From positions 124,001 through 188,000 of the forward strand of contig VXBM01000339.1 in assembly GCA_013400155.1 (NCBI GenBank): DNA of 64,000 bases, given 5' to 3'. Within the stretch, counting starts at the first letter, position 1. The number at the start of each line of letters is the position of its first letter. Source of the DNA: Helopsaltes ochotensis (lineage: Eukaryota > Chordata > Aves > Passeriformes > Locustellidae). This document shows positions 22,294 to 33,980 of this stretch, one piece after another. The notes under the pieces are model-generated. The model was not told where the DNA came from and did no database searches. It saw only the letters and a program-made list of their open reading frames with translations. The translations under genes and the position numbers were made by a program.

Positions 22294-25172
22294 CAAGCAG
22301 TGCTGACAGAAGAACAAAATAATCCCATAGAGGAGTTCATATGTCACACAGTAGGTAATGACCTTAGATTTTTTTTAGGGGGCAGTTACTCAGGCACTTA
22401 ACAAAAGATATTCAAGCATATGGGAAGCGAAATATTTTCATAGTGTAGAAGAGTGTTTTTCTAGGTATATATGGTAGCAGAGAAGATAGGACCATAGCAG
22501 TATAACTAAATATTTACTTGCGGTTTTTTGAGGCTGTTTTGTTGTTTTCTGTTTATCTGTGCTTATTTGAAGGGACTGCAGGGTCAGAAGTCCTCGAAAG
22601 GAGTACATGAAAGATTCCTTTTCTGTAGATAATGATTCTGGAGATGAATATGGGATAAAATAACAGAGCAGCAAAGAACTGCAAATACCAGATATTTAGA
22701 GTTCTAAAAATCTGGCTGCTCTAATATGACAAAATTGGAAGATGTAAAAGCTTACCATACTTATCAGATGGATTCCACTGTCTGAAGAAGTGCTGGTATG
22801 ATTGGATGTACCCAAATTATTACTAGCATAATTATTAGATGTCTGTCTTATGCACACTAGTCTTTTAATAATAATATTGATAGTTTTCACTGCTTTTAAG
22901 ATAGTATCTGTGTCTATTAGAAGCTGTTTAAAGAGCTCAATAAGCATGTGAGAGGAACTATGGCCTATGTGTATTTTCAAAAGATCTCTTGATTGTATGA
23001 TGAAAGGAAGGTCTCAACATGGAGAAGAAGGGACATGCTTCCTGGAATTGACTCTTAAGAAATACAAGATTCTGGAGTATAAATTCATTCTGACATGAAG
23101 ATCTCGTACAGGGAAGGAAGTAGAAGTAATATAGTCATTGCTGTACATCCCACTCAGAATATTAAGCGGTTGAATTTTTAGGGAATAGCTTACATCATTA
23201 TGGTATAACTCGGCACTTGGGCCAGAATAGCATGTCCGCCTCTGTTGGGAGAGGAAGGATGCCTGAGCACTTAGTCACTGTGATACTGGGCACAAAGTCT
23301 CTGTGTAACTTCGGTGTTAGCAGGATTTATTCTAAGTTTTAAGAATTAGGTGAAGAAACTTTTTATTTAAGGTGAAATCCTGATTCTTGTCACTGTTAAT
23401 GAAACCCTTGAAATGAATTACTGTGTTATTACAAAATGGGAGGGATGTTTGTGCATAGAATCTCTCACTAAGCCTTGTTAATTGCACTGCCTGAGTATTT
23501 CTGTGATACTTAAAAGGAGACATAGTGCTTAGTACAATATTCATTGTGGAGAAAATGTGGAATTTAGGATGTTGGTTTCAAGGAATTTATCTGAAATACT
23601 AATTTTATATTATCTAAAAGAGCACTTTTAAAGGAAAGGTAAAAAAAGAAATGGGTGATTTAGTACAAGACTAGCTTTATTCCAGGTGGAGCTCAGCAAC
23701 AACTTTTGCCTTCAGATGTAAAGGTAATTGATTTCATAACCCTGTAACTCCCACTGTGCCAAAAATGCAAGTGAGTCCTGAAAGATTTGGTGGCAAGGGG
23801 AGCCAATTCCTTCTTATGATACTCTTTGCCCTCTTTTACATTTGAAATCATAACTACATATATGCTAAAAGATCTTGCTTTCTAAAACACTCAGGTGAAT
23901 TTTTGACTTCATTCTCTCTTTACCTTTTCACACATATTCTAAGGAGAATGTTAAAAACCCCAGATAAATAATCAGGCAAGTCATGTGTACACTGGAAGGA
24001 ATCTAGTAAATTCTATTGCAGGTGTTTGAAAAGATAATGGTGTGAGGGATGACGCAAGTTAAGAAAGTGAAAGTGAAGTCCCAGATCGTTTTCTGGTACT
24101 TTCTGGTTAAGGAAACATTTTCTGTCCCTTCTAATCAATCTCTTGTAAGTTTGAGCAGGTTCTAGAAAACGGCTTCAATAAAGCTCCCTGAGTCAGAGGA
24201 TTGGTGGGTTTTATTGTTAAAATGAAGGCAGCTGAGCTTAATTACCTCCATAATAGTAGCTCCATAGTTCAGCCTAGAAATGTCTTCATACAGACAATGT
24301 CTAGATATGACCAAAAGTGTTGTATTTTAACACTTTATTCCAGGGAGGAGTAATTTTTCAGTTGTGTTAATCTGTCATGTAGTTAATTGCCCTACTGATA
24401 ATGTAGCTATTTTCTTGACCTATGGCTCTTAACAGAGGTATGAGAGAAATCTTTCAGGCTTATTCTTCATAGGGGTTTCTCTGCGGAGCATGAGAAGTAC
24501 TTCAGTAGTAGAATTTGTTTTATATATTTTAAAGTAAGTATGTAAGAACCAAGTATTTTTGTGTTACTAGCATCTCACCAGATAAAAGCTATTTGTTTGG
24601 TATATTGCCGTACTTGTATAATAATCTTGATATTTCCTGTTCCATAGAAGAAGACTGAGACAGGATTTACATTTTGATCTGCTTTAATTTACTGGCTTGA
24701 GTTATGGTAAACAAAGTGGTATCTTTTTGCTCAGATTCATTCTTACTGCTTAATAGTACATGGCTGTGGTCAGCTGTAATTAAGGGTGGCTTAATTTTAT
24801 TTTTAAAGTAACAAAATTTTGCTTTTGGAAGCTTTGTCGCTGATTTGGGTGTAAAATGCTTCATAGACTTTGCTGGCAAGGGTATGGCTCCGTGTTGATA
24901 TATTTGGAAAAGAGTTATGTACAGCTGTCTCTATAGAAACAGTGAAGTAAAATGCTATAATTACTCTGGTTGGGCTTCAGCGTGTCTCTTGGGGCGGATA
25001 AGGCTCCAGAGCGGCCGGGTAGTGCAGTTGGTGAAAGGCGCGGTGTCGCTGCGCTGTAACCTTTACAGCGCCCTGCTGGGGCAGGCTCGGGGCGCGCAGG
25101 CGCGCCGGGGCTGGGCCGGGCCGGGGCTGTGCGCGCTGGGGCGGCGGGGAAGTGACGTCCCCGTGCTCGGCG

Positions 25173-25180
25173 TTCTAGAA
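25173..25180 (+). promoter_or_regulatory. Heat-shock element core (HSF site)
   Basis: TTCTAGAA is two perfect, tail-to-tail nGAAn units. A third unit is degenerate, so binding would need neighbouring imperfect units or cooperation. It is 70 bp upstream of the TATA box. Confidence 0.55.
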
Positions 25181-25249
25181 AGAGCGCAGACACGCCCTTC
25201 GGGTGGGAGGGGTCTGCGAGGGCTGTGCCGTGCAGAGCCTGTAATCATT

Positions 25250-25255
25250 TATAAA
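25250..25255 (+). promoter_or_regulatory. DNAJB4: TATA box of the proximal DNAJB4 promoter
   Basis: TATAAA within ATTTATAAATG, followed about 25-30 bp on by a purine-rich segment suitable for initiation near 25280. Confidence 0.55.
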
Positions 25256-25461
25256 TGAGCTGCGGGGGAAGGAACGAAATACGGAGAAGCTGTCTGCTCT
25301 TTCTTTAATGTGTCCCAGAGTTTGTTGTTTTGTAGCGGCTCTGTTTGTTTCAATTCAAAGTTTGATTTTTATTTTTCCTTCTCTAGCATCACCACCTTGC
25401 TAAGACACTGGACGCTGCTTTCTTTACAGCAAGGAAAATCTGAGTTTCTCCAACACTCAGG

Positions 25462-25672
25462 ATGGGGAAAGATTACTATTCTATCCTGGGAATTGAAAAA
25501 GGGGCTTCTGAGGAGGATATCAAAAAGGCTTACAGAAAACAAGCAATGAAATGGCATCCAGATAAGAACAAATCTCCCCATGCAGAAGAAAAATTCAAAG
25601 AGATTGCAGAAGCGTACGAAGTGCTGAGTGATCCCAAAAAGAGAGAAATTTATGATCAGTTTGGGGAGGAAG
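25462..25672 (+). CDS. DNAJB4: DNAJB4 coding exon 1 (J domain)
   Basis: Encodes residues 1-70 plus one base, the whole J domain up to QFGEE. The acceptor CTCTAG (25385-25386) places the exon start at 25387 in the distal transcript, giving 75 nt of 5' UTR. Donor GTATGT at 25673. Confidence 0.96.
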
Positions 25673-28600
25673 GTATGTATGTCTGTTATACTTCAATCAC
25701 TTTCATTATATTGAGTGAAGCAAAATAAGCGTATGAAAACATGGTATGTGTTCATCTTTAGGCAATGTATTTGTTTGGCTCATGAGATTTTAAGTATAAA
25801 ATGCGTTGCTAGGATTTAATGCTGGTGAAGTTTTAATTACTTAATTTAACAGGTTTTTTAAAAACCCCAAATACCTGCCAGGCAAAAAGTTACTGAACAG
25901 AAAAAGTTTCTATCATCCATAAATAGCTTTCTGTAATCTTACTGCTGCCTTTCCTTGCCAGAGCAGTTTTTGGGATTCAGTTCAAAAGGCATGTATTCGT
26001 TTCTTCAGTTTTTGTTGAAAGGTTATCTGCTTGATCTAGGCAAAGCAGTCCTTCTGAGCAGAAGCCCAGGTGTCCAGCCTGTAGTTGTCCTTGGCTTGGC
26101 TTCCTGCCTGGAGAGGAAAGAATTTGGCTGATGTCATGAAATACCAGAGCAATTTTTTAGCTTTAATTGTAAACAGTGATAACACGCCAAGAAAATGAGC
26201 CCTCAGAAATGTCACATTTATCCTAAAATGGTTATCTGGAGAGGATGATTTTTTTTTTTTCTTCTTCATTTTTGACTGACATGATTTTCAGTCTCATGGT
26301 TGAGCAACAGAGGAAGTCATTAACATCCCTTCCCATAAACGTATATGGTATCAGGAATTCCAGTTAAAATAACTTCCGTTGTGACAAGTAGGGCCTGTTC
26401 ATTGCTATGTGCTTGGGGCCATGTTTTTTACAACTATAAAGCAGGACACTTAAATAGCAGTATTTAGTATTTTGGGCAAAGATATAAAGTATAATATTTT
26501 AGAATGTTGAATGTGGGAATATCACCTGATGCCTCAGTTACTCTCTAAGCTCTTCTAAGAGTGTAATTAGTTGTAAGGGAAATGCAGAGGGTTGGGGTTT
26601 GTAGGAAGAAGGAAACTTCAGTGTTTTTACAGCCAGGAACTGGATGTACCTTCAGTAACTTCTGGCTAGCTATTCCAGGAGGTGTCCTTCTGCTATCACA
26701 GATTGAATCCCCTGATCTGCATGTTTGACATTAACAGTAGTGTGACAGAAGGATGTACTATAGTTTGCTAAGTACTTTTGCTCTGGTCTGGTATTGAAAT
26801 GGGGAAAACATTCTAATGTTGTAGTTGGTTAGTGTTGGTATTCAACATTAAGCTTACGCATGAGAACACTGAGCTGGAAAAAACCCAACAAACCCCTCTT
26901 TCAAATTTATAAGAATTGCATGCCTCCCTCATAATGTAAGCCTTCATTTTTCTATGGTTATAGAAGTATGATAGCAGCTGTAGTTTTGAGTTGGACTAAG
27001 ACTGAAAAAAAAACAAGTTAAAAAAGCAAGTGTTGTAAGTTTAGAGACAAAAGTTTCTTAGGAAGACTTTCAGTCTTCCAGTGGTTTGAGAAAGTACCCT
27101 GAAATGAAGTTAGTGCAGAAGAGCACTGTTATGAGAAAATACTTGATCATCTATTGGAAAAGAGGCATTGAATGAAACTATTTTAGCTTGGTTTGGAATG
27201 GGAGCAAAGGAAGTTCAAGAGAATTTTCAGTGAGAAATTTCAAGAGAATTCTTGGCAGGAAACAAATGTGATTTAGATCTCTCTATGTGAAAGATAGAAC
27301 AAAGCTATTGAGAACCTTCTGATTTTTTGCACAGAGACAGTGATAGTGAATACAAGGTTTTTGTACCCAAATGGATCTTAGTAAGTTCCATGATGCTTTT
27401 ATTTGTGGCTGCACTGAAGAGAGTTCCCAGGATTTGTACCTGTTTTATATTGTAAGAACACAAGCTGTGATAGTTCTGGGATTCTAAATTGAATATTAAG
27501 AAAGCATATATGTACTTGACTGTTGGCATGTTACCTTTTACTCAAAACAGGCTACAGTGAAACATTTTAAACTAATTAACACTGAGTTACAGCTGAGCTG
27601 TAGAGACTATGGAATATGTTGCATATGATAGTGAGTAATTTTCCCCAGGAGTGACCTTGTAGAGGGATGCAATTTCCAAAACACTTCGCAGAACAAGAAG
27701 AGATCAAGTCAAGCAAACCTGTCTTCTGCTCTTAAGAGCTATGGAATTGCTAGTTAGTACCTCTCATTCTCACAGTGAATTCTCTTGAAAAGCAGACCTT
27801 TCACTCTACTGCAAATATCTTTCTGACTCTTCATTTCTGATATCAGTACACTGTACAGCAGGAAAGCTTATAGTAATACCCAATTTGGTTTTAACTTTGC
27901 TTTTTTCTCTTATTTAGGTCTTAAAGGAGGAGCAGGAGGATCTGATGGCCAGGGTAACGCCTTCCGGTACTCCTTCCATGGCGACCCACATGCTACATTT
28001 GCAGCTTTCTTTGGTGGCACAAATCCTTTTGATATCTTCTTTGGGAGGAGGATGCCTGGTGGCAGAGACACTGAAGACATGGACATGGATGGTGATCCAT
28101 TTGGATCCTTCTCTAGTTTTAATATGAATGGCTTTCCAAGGGAAAGGAATACAGGTGGCAGCCAATCACGTCGTAAACAAGATCCCCCTGTAATCCATGA
28201 ACTTAAGGTGTCACTGGAAGAGATCTATCATGGCTGCACAAAAAGAATGAGGATTTCACGTAAAAGGCTTAACCCAGATGGTAGAAGTGTCCGAACAGAG
28301 GACAAAATTCTTACTATTGAGATTAAAAGAGGATGGAAAGAAGGCACCAAGATCACTTTTCCGAAGGAAGGCGATGAAACACCCAACACAATTCCAGCTG
28401 ATATTGTTTTTATCATTAAAGATAAACCTCACTCTCATTTCAAGAGAGATGGATCTAATATTGTCTATCCTGTTAAGATCAGCTTAAGGGAGGTAAGTTT
28501 CTCCTGTGATAGAACTCTAAATGTTTGACATTATTACAATATGATACAAAGGATAAAGCTGTATAGTAGCTGTGAAATTTGAAGATTTGGAGGTTGGGTG

Positions 28601-30299
28601 GCTTTTAAAAATAGTTTCACTTTAGTGTGTGGCTGAAGAGCACAGTAATTTATAGTGGAAACAATAGCTGTTTTGATAAAAATGGAATATTATTTCAAGC
28701 TGTTTACTATAGAGGTGGCAGAGGATAAGGGTAAAAAGGTAAGAATAAAGGTTGATCTGTCCTAAATCTTCATACATGACCCTTCTAGCTAGTGATGTAT
28801 TAGGCTGAAGTGACAAATGTAAACTAAGACATACATCCTATGTAGTATGGTCCCTGCTGCTGTGATATGATTGCTGCTTCTGTGGACAAACTAGAAATGT
28901 CTTAAGTATTTTCATTGTCAACAGTGTCTCCCTTTTTAGCTCATAAGTTACTGCAGTGTGATTTCAAACTACATAGAGATTGATTTCATGAAGATAAAGA
29001 ATTGTGAACAGGTGTAAGAGGAGCTATATATAACAACAACAGTGGTATAGCTTTTTAAAATTCAGTTCCAAGTCAATGCATATTGGCTTTCTGAAGGAAA
29101 AGTCAGACAACTTCCTGGAGTTCTTAAGAGTCTGAAGTCTCAACGTAATCGTCATTTAAAAGATGTAGCTGAGTGTGTGTAATGTATTTTTTCTTCTTAG
29201 TTAGTATCAGGTGGAGAAATAAACTTGCTTTCATTATAAGCTTTGTTTAGATTTAGCTACTTTAAAGGATTCTACAATAAGTGTGAAGTGAGACACCTAA
29301 AGTAGTGAGGGAGGGAGATAAAACAATATTTAATGTTAATGTGGGTAATACAGTTCCTTCACAGATAAAAGCCTGTTTAGACTCATTGCATTGTTATGTA
29401 AATTGGACATTATCAGTGTAGACTAAGTGTGCTGAATCAGGTGAAGTTGCAGGAATCAAAATCTTATTCTCAGAGATTCTAGTAATGCAAATAAACTGTT
29501 GGATAAATCAGAAGATCTGTAATGTTCTAACTTCGGTGCAACAAAATTATTGTTTGGATTTCTTTAGGCACCACAAATACTTGCGTAAGACAGCTGTGAA
29601 ATTTGATACACCTCTGCTTATAGACACTTAAATGTTGTTCTGAAATTTAATATAATAGAGGTTGATAATGTATTAGAAAAAAGTTGCTGTGCAATGTAAA
29701 CAAACAAAAGGTGAAATGGGATTCTAAATTTCCAATGGAAATTTAGAAGACTGACATCTGTAGAGAAATATGAGTAAAGAGTTCATTCTGCTTAACTCTG
29801 TTACTATTTAATAAAGTCTTTGAAGGCTGTACAAGCTCCATTACCCCCAGTAGCCATTGCGTAGCATTCATAAATTCAGTGTTATTCAATGACAAATTGA
29901 ATTCTCTTTTTAAGAGAGAAACATTGTATTTAAATTTTGACATCAGAAGTGCACAGGAGAAATGCTATTTAGAATTATAATCACTTTCAAATAATCCAAA
30001 TTCATTTATAGGTACAAAAAAGTTCTGACCAATTGCTTTTTCTCATACTGAAATCTTTCTTTTAGGCTTTGTGTGGCAGCTCTTTCAATGTGCCAACGAT
30101 AGAAGGAAGAACCATACCCATGACAGTCAATGAAGTGGTAAAGCCTGGGATGAGAAGAAGAATTATAGGATATGGTTTGCCATTTCCCAAAAATCCTGAC
30201 CAGCGTGGAGACTTAATTATAGAGTTTGAAGTAATTTTCCCAGATAACATTTCTCCAGCGTCAAAAGAAGTACTTAGGCGAAATCTTCCAGTTTCATAA
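25462..30299 (+). CDS. DNAJB4: DNAJB4, DnaJ/Hsp40 class B co-chaperone (complete)
   Basis: Cytosolic/nuclear Hsp40 (HLJ1) that delivers clients to Hsp70 and stimulates its ATPase. Three coding exons, 25462-25672, 27918-28492 and 30066-30299, join in phase to 339 residues; human is 337 from memory. The ATG has A at -3 and G at +4. The J domain (1-70) carries HPD at residues 32-34, preceded by W31 where I recall F in human. A Gly/Phe-rich region follows (about 71-150, with FFGGTNPFDIFFGRR), then CTD I (DPPVIHELKVSLEEIYHGC, from about 158), CTD II with PGMRRRIIGYGLPFPKNPDQ, and the C-terminal dimerisation segment. There is no CxxCxGxG zinc domain, which makes it class B. The MGKDYYSILGIEKGASEEDI start and the DP-rich linker favour DNAJB4 over DNAJB1 or DNAJB5. 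It has two promoters, one shared with FUBP1 and one heat-shock-like. Confidence 0.97.
25673..27917 (+). other. DNAJB4: DNAJB4 intron between coding exons 1 and 2
   Basis: 2.2-kb AT-rich intron. I see no repeats beyond short homopolymers and no exon. Confidence 0.85.
27918..28492 (+). CDS. DNAJB4: DNAJB4 coding exon 2 (G/F region, CTD I)
   Basis: 575 nt encoding residues 71-262, from LKGGAGGSDG to KISLRE. Acceptor TATTTAG and donor GTAAGT. It carries the G/F region and CTD I, whose groove binds clients and, in class B proteins, the Hsp70 EEVD tail. Confidence 0.96.
28493..30065 (+). other. DNAJB4: DNAJB4 intron between coding exons 2 and 3
   Basis: 1.6-kb AT-rich intron with nothing recognised. 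Confidence 0.85.
30066..30299 (+). CDS. DNAJB4: DNAJB4 coding exon 3 (CTD II, stop)
   Basis: Encodes residues 263-339, ALCGSSFNVPTIEGR to LRRNLPVS, then TAA. Acceptor TTTTAG. Holds most of CTD II and the dimerisation helix. Confidence 0.96.
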   Translation, partial: ALCGSSFNVPTIEGRTIPMTVNEVVKPGMRRRIIGYGLPFPKNPDQRGDLIIEFEVIFPDNISPASKEVLRRNLPVS

Positions 30300-31049
30300 A
30301 ATGGAAGACTGTGTATGTCAACAGATTAAAATAGGACACTGGAAATGCAGAAGACTGGCGAGTCTGTGCTTTAAAAGTGCAATCTGTAACACCTAGTGGA
30401 ATCCTTGTTTTTTTTGTTTTGTGGGATGGGTGGGGGGACAATACTGTAATGCTGCATGAGAAGAAAAGGGTTTAAGTAGAAGTCATACAGGTGAATTCTG
30501 CAGTAAAAATTACAGGGAAAACCACTCATGTTGTTTTACATCTTCCTAATCAGCAAAGTTTAGTCATTATTTTGCTTAATACAATTGCAGTAAATTTTTT
30601 ACAAAGTCAGTGCATATTTCTCGTGAAGTACTTGAGCTTCCAAGTACATTATTTCTTATATCCTCACCGTGTCTATAACATCATGTATTTATACAGAAAT
30701 TTGAGATTGTAATAGAAATGCACAAAGGTATAAACATTTTAAAGAGCAAAACATGGGAGAGATCATTTCAGTATGTTGCCTTCCACTGCACAAAGCATAG
30801 GCCAGAAAAATCAGCTTGGACTCTTAGACAGCCCCCCTGTGCAATGAAAGCCTTCTCTTTATTGTCCCCGGAAGTTTCAGGGCTGCACTGTGTGTGTGGC
30901 AAAGGGCACGTGGCCTGAGGAGCCAGAGTAGCCATTTGCTGTGGGGTACTTCCTCAGCCTTCAGGCAGAGCGGTAAGAGGGGATTCTTCAAGGACATGAA
31001 CAGCAGAGGGTGAGTCTGCTGTCAAGTGGGGCTCGTGACCCAGGACATG

Positions 31050-32465
31050 GAGAGGGCTGAGGTACTCTGTGCTGCCTTTGCATCAGTCACTACCAGTAAA
31101 ACAAGCATGCAGAAATTCCAGGCCCCTGAGATTAGAGGGGAAATCTGGAACCTTGGTGGTGGAGGTCTGGGTTAGGGTGCATTTTACCTGGAAGTCTGTG
31201 AGCCTTACAGTTTGCACCCAAGCGTTGAGTGCCATTGCAGGGCCACTCCTTTTTATCTTTGAATGGCCACAGAGATTGAGAGATGTTCCAGTAGACTGGA
31301 AAAGGAAAAATACCACTTTTCAAGAAAACCAAGAAGATGATTTGGGAATCTACAGGCTAATCAGCTTCACCTAAGCCCTTAGTAATATGATGGAAAGGAA
31401 TCCTCCTGGAAAGCATTTCTGAAAGGTGGTCAACATACATGTACAACAGGGAAATCTTGCTTGACCAATCTTACTGCCATCTACAGTGAACTTTGGGGAT
31501 GTTGGGGGAACTCTCTGTGTTGTTTACCTTTTACATCAGCAGACACTGATGAAGTACAGGCTAGATAAGAGGAAAGCGAGATGGATTAAAAGCTGGCTGA
31601 ATGAGGGGGCACAGGGGGTTTAATCAGTGGCACAAAGTCCAGTTGGAGGCAAGTCAATAGTGGTGTACCCTGTTGCTCAGTACTGGGGCCAATACTGGTC
31701 AGCATCATTAATGACCTGAGTTATGGGATGGAGTTTACAAATCATATAAACTGGGAGGAGTAGCTGGTGCCACCAGCTGAGGTACCACCAGCTGGTGCCA
31801 CCAGCGCCTTTCAAAGGAGCCTCAACAGGCTGAAGAACTGGACAGAGGATTCTCATGAAGTTCAGTAAGGGAGAATATGAGGTTTTGCTCCATTGGTGAG
31901 TAGCTGAGCAGCAAACTGTCAATGAACTGACTGTGAGCTGGCAGTGCAGCCTTGTGGCAACAGAGGCCAAAGCTTTCCTAGGTGAGGGGAGATGATCCTT
32001 CCTTGTTACTCTCAGCACCGATGAGGATCCATCTCGAGTACTGGAGGTACTTGAAGGATATAAACTTAGTGGAGCAGCTTTAGCACGGGACCTTGTAAGA
32101 GAGGCTGAGAGAGCTGGAACTTGCTGGTGTGGGGAAAAAAAGACTTGGGGGAGATTTTGGCACCTGGCTAGGAGGGGATGAAGGTGGAGGAGCCAGGCTC
32201 ATCTCAGAAGCTTTCAGTGACAGGTCTAAATGGACACAGGTTATTTAGGGATTCCATCTGAACACAAGGATAAGCTTTTTACTGAGAGGATGATCAGACA
32301 CTGGAACAGGTTTCCTAGAGTTTGAGGAGTTGCTATCCCTGGATACTCATAGCCTGACTGGACACGGTGCAGGACAGCCTGCTCCAGCTGACCATGTGTG
32401 AGCAGGTGTGTTGGACTACATGATGCCGAGAGGTTTCTTGCTGGGTTGGAAAGATGCACAAAGAA
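31050..32465 (+). mobile_element. CR1 LINE fragment, sense to DNAJB4
   Basis: Diagnostic CR1 text in order: ACTACCAGTAAAACAAGC, CTACAGGCTAATCAGC (RT region), AAACTGGGAGGAGTAGCTG, AGGCTGAAGAACTGGACAGA, CACTGGAACAGGTTTCCTAG and GTTGGACTACATGATG near the 3' end. About 1.4 kb of the ORF2 3' half and 3' UTR, eroded by many stops and indels. It lies in or just after the DNAJB4 3' UTR. Confidence 0.88.
31764..31804 (+). repeat. Tandem hairpin duplication inside the CR1 copy
   Basis: CTGGTGCCACCAG occurs twice (31764-31776 and 31792-31804, period 28). Each copy is a perfect 6-bp inverted repeat around one base. Confidence 0.75.
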
Positions 32466-33616
32466 CCTTGTAAAAGCATTTGGCTAGGCCAGATATTTAA
32501 AGATTGTGCTGATCTCAAATATTCATTATTTTGAAATACCAAACTTTACTCCCATGAAGAAGAAGGCAGAGCTAGGTCCTATCTAAAGCCAAGTATGCTT
32601 AGAGTCAGCGTGGGATAGGGGTTGCCCAGAAACTTCCATATGCTTAAATTGAGTTGTTTCTTTTTAAATTCAAATATGAGTTAGTTGTTTTTAGAGTTAA
32701 AAGGTGCATAGAGAGATGGAAAGCCCTCTGTCATAGTCTAGTTTTATAATACAGTAATAGGGCTGGTTCCCTTGCTTGCAGCATGTTATTGGTGAAAAAA
32801 ATGCCTTGTGGGCATGCTTTATTACTTGAGTTTAAAACCATAATACAGTGCTTTAACAACACTTTCAAAGGATTTGGGATTTAGGATTTTTTTTGTTGTG
32901 TTGTTAATTAGAAAATATTTCAAGATTTGCTGTCAGGCTTTTGCCTGTGGGAATTTAGAGGTTACCTGCTCTGTTAGGTAGCCTAAGGAGCAGCAGTGTT
33001 ATATATGTGACTCTGCAGGAAAGTACATCGTACAGAAGTTGGGATTTAATTTACAATAATTTTTTATTAAGTGTAAGAAGAATCCAATTTCTTTTACTTA
33101 AAGGAATAGAATTTCTGTGGGGTATTATCCAAGTCAGTTTTTCAAACGCAGATTTCTTCATGCAGTATCAGTTAGTTGTAGTCCTACATCGACAGGAGGT
33201 AAACAATTGCTGGAGCAGTATCAGAAAGAAAAAAATTGCTGCTTAGTGCTTCTGCATATTGTTAATACTATATATTGTTTGTTGAAAAAATTTCCATTTC
33301 AGTTGTTCCGTATTGCATTTCTTATGTGGTTTTTAAGTAAAAAGTGTAAAGTTGGTTTTTAACTTTCTCTTATTATTTTGTTATGATGGCAAATGCTACA
33401 AGCTACATGACTTTAAAGCATATCAACCTAAAATACCTATTTCTCATTTTAAAAGCTAATGGAATCAAGCATTTTGTAATCCAGGATCTTGTAACCATAT
33501 CCAACTTGTAAAAAAAAAAGTTAGAGCAACTAGGACTATTTTTTTGTAATCATCTTCAGGTAAGAGGAGTAGTGTTAAATTGATGAATTGCAGTATCTTG
33601 TGTATTTAGAGGTGTG

Positions 33617-33631
33617 TATATATATATATAT
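33617..33631. repeat. (TA)n microsatellite
   Basis: TATATATATATATAT flanked by GTGTG on both sides, in the probable DNAJB4 3' UTR. Confidence 0.85.
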
Positions 33632-33700
33632 GTGTATAGAAAACAAAACTTTTCCAATTGTTTTCAAGCTCAAAATATAAAACTTAAAAGACTGGTATGA

Positions 33701-33963
33701 AATAAATGCTTGTATTTCTTTTCTTATGGAGAGGTGACAAAGTATATGTTTCAGAAACCAGCATGTACAATTACTTTAAAATACAAGAGGAAGCATTAAT
33801 ATCTATCTAATCCAGGATTCACAAAAATATTTTTCTAAACAAAAATGTGCTTAAAAGCTATGTTTTAAAACCCACTTGATTATTTAATAAAGCTACTTGG
33901 GAGAAGGAAGCAAATACTCGGTCAACTACTATATTTGTAACTACTGCAATACATGAAAATAAA
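33701..33963 (+). terminator. DNAJB4: Cluster of DNAJB4 poly(A) signals
   Basis: AATAAA at 33701, 33886 and 33958. The last is followed by T-rich GGGTTTTTGATCTC, a fair downstream element. More occur near 34387 and 34526. Which one is used cannot be told. Confidence 0.4.
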
Positions 33964-33980
33964 ATGGTCATTCATGAAAT

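Larger units (their letters stand above)
24985..25260 (+). promoter_or_regulatory. DNAJB4: Proximal DNAJB4 promoter, CpG-rich with heat-shock element and TATA
   Basis: A second CpG-dense block 200-480 bp upstream of the DNAJB4 ATG. It carries a CRE-like TGACGTCC (25153-25160), an inverted heat-shock unit pair TTCTAGAA (25173-25180), a CACGCCC box (25191-25197) and TATAAA (25250-25255). Transcripts would start near 25280 and read through the 25386 acceptor into the coding exon. This suits a stress-inducible Hsp40 gene. Confidence 0.65.
9179..25386 (+). other. DNAJB4: DNAJB4 intron 1, 16.2 kb
   Basis: Long AT-rich leader intron of the distal DNAJB4 transcript. I find no exon with conserved coding sequence. 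It holds an antisense solo LTR (about 13079-13477), a decayed possible retroelement ORF (about 21720-22293) and, at its end, the proximal promoter. Otherwise it is featureless to me. Confidence 0.6.
30300..33980 (+). other. DNAJB4: DNAJB4 3' UTR, probable extent
   Basis: No AATAAA occurs soon after the stop. A cluster appears at 33701-33706, 33886-33891 and 33958-33963, suggesting a long 3' UTR of about 3.7 kb that would include the CR1 copy. A shorter form using a variant signal (ATTAAA near 30325) is possible. Confidence 0.4.

Noticed and set aside
25018..25060. tRNA gene or tRNA-derived SINE suggested by TAGTGCAGTTGG (A-box match)
   Set aside because: No B box (GGTTCGAATCC type) within the needed distance and no cloverleaf pairing; chance match in GC-rich promoter DNA.
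30718..31374. Open frames downstream of DNAJB4 as a separate gene
   Set aside because: They overlap or adjoin CR1-derived sequence and are open on both strands by chance.
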